Source: Adineta ricciae (Eukaryota > Rotifera > Eurotatoria > Adinetida > Adinetidae). Taken from it: a stretch of 64,000 bases of DNA. Below, piece by piece: positions 62,991-64,000 of this stretch. The notes beneath the pieces are model-generated. The model was not told the DNA's origin. It made no database searches and was given only the letters and a program-made list of their open reading frames with translations. Where the stretch lies: positions 124,001 through 188,000 of the forward strand of contig CAJNOJ010000021.1 in NCBI GenBank assembly GCA_905250025.1, written 5' to 3'. Position 1 is the first letter of the stretch, and each line of letters begins with the position of its first letter. The translations under genes and the position numbers were made by a program.

Positions 62991-64000
62991 AACTATTTCT
63001 GTATATTTCCCTATCCAATATAGACGCCATTTTCATGTTACATGAAGAATAATCAAAGGTCATGCCATGCACTTTCATCGATACTTATCACGAAATTTAT
63101 TTTTAATTTTGTATGTGAAACGGCTTTAGGATGGACGTTTTTGTTCCTTCTGTATAAAGATAGAAAAACTCCTGAAGTTCTGAACGATAAGAGGATAAGA
63201 GAAAAGAAGGTGAGCTGAAAGTTTTCAATACAAACCAAGATTGTTGACTCTGTTCTCGTGTGATATTCCGAAACGTCTAGGTCCCGTGAGTGTAACACGC
63301 TTTCTTGCATTATGTATTTTCATCTCTGTTTTTTTTTATCTCTCACTTGTTAACTCTCAGAAATCAAGACTAATTAAAGTTACGGTTGTCAGATGGAGAA
63401 TAACAAACATTTGCTTAAAGACCAGATGTCAAGAATATTTTAATTCTTATCTATATCTGCGCTGACAAGTTGCAGAGGATGTTCCAAAGTTAATATAATT
63501 TTTCTTCTTCTTCTTCTTTTTCTTTGCCTAGAAACCTAGACGACTCCGAAATAATGTAACGTATCATATTATTAATTTATTTTCATTGATTATATTGAAC
63601 ACGCCATTCGGGTATATGATAGTGTAGGCAATTTCTTTGCTCGATATCGGATGACTCAATTAAATCTCGTTCGGATTGACAGAAGTTTGTAAATACATGC
63701 GTGAGCGTGTTGTCAAAAGAAATCCAAGCAGATTTTGATGGAATTTTGATCAAGAATAAATTGTAGTCTAGAAGTTGCTGACTAATTTGTATAACCATTG
63801 AACACGCACATAGTTATTCGCTCATCATACCTAATAAAAAAAAGTCGATGAACACATGTTCTCCTTTTCTTCTACGATCTCTGTTTTTCATCTTCAGCTC
63901 ATTTAAACCAAAAGAATAGAAAAAATCAAGACAAATGTAGGCTACTAAAGATAGTTTTACACATGTTTGCGAAGCGCATTTAACCGTAGAAAGAAATAAC
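62991..64000. other. Right end, no supported gene
   Basis: A TTC run lies near 63503-63522. A minus-strand frame 63583-63798 (71 aa, from MVIQISQQLL) has no domain; it could be the last exon of a gene beyond the edge, but no convincing acceptor leads into it in frame. Confidence 0.35.

Overview
The window reads as nuclear DNA of a small-genome animal, most likely a bdelloid rotifer (Adineta/Rotaria type). The genes are typical animal genes (Na+/K+-ATPase, ORC3, VPS45, RNF11, Rab5, PICALM, GCLM, PKA-RII, FATP, ZNHIT2). They are split by many tiny GT-AG introns, mostly 45-65 nt, in AT-rich DNA, with intergenic gaps of 0.01-4 kb. No CRISPR, rRNA, convincing tRNA or intact transposon was seen. 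The species call is inference from gene style.

Layout. 1-2529 (-): Na+/K+-ATPase alpha, cut by the left edge, then 4 kb without a gene. 6.5-8.7 kb (-): two RING-H2 genes. 9.4-9.9 kb (-): a small unknown gene. 10.4-12.5 kb (-): ORC3 with an apparent frameshift. 12.9-15.7 kb (-): an 896-aa HypX-FolD fusion, the most unusual gene here. 16.9-19.2 kb (+): VPS45. 20-24.3 kb: small membrane or secreted proteins, one with an FFAT-like tail. 25.1-28.4 kb: RNF11 (-), Rab5 (+), TMEM19 (+). 28.8-30.2 kb (+): a decayed KIF23 kinesin. 31.5-34.1 kb (+): PICALM. 34.6-36.4 kb: an intronless RING/TRAF-zinc-finger protein facing an intronless membrane protein. 36.8-39.9 kb (-): an intermediate filament rod fused to a full annexin core. 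40.1-41.7 kb (-): ZNHIT2. 42.2-45.1 kb (-): FATP/SLC27. 45.7-47.2 kb (-): Arkadia-like RING ligase. 48.8-49.9 kb (-): intronless APH-fold kinase. 50.6-52.7 kb (+): class I alpha-mannosidase. 53.0-54.2 kb (+): GCLM. 56.3-58.2 kb (+): PKA type II regulatory subunit. 58.7-60.6 kb (-): four-finger C2HC protein. 62.5-63.0 kb (+): unknown basic protein.

Two fusions stand out. In HypX-FolD, the FolD half would make 10-formyl-tetrahydrofolate. The HypX half, which in bacteria turns that formyl group into carbon monoxide for [NiFe]-hydrogenase, would use it. I know of no [NiFe]-hydrogenase in animals, so the role is open. The second fusion puts a membrane- and calcium-binding annexin core on an intermediate filament rod. 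In both, every splice phase across the domain borders keeps one reading frame. The other genes have household roles in membrane traffic (VPS45, Rab5, PICALM), ubiquitin signalling (five RING proteins), glutathione and lipid metabolism, and DNA replication.
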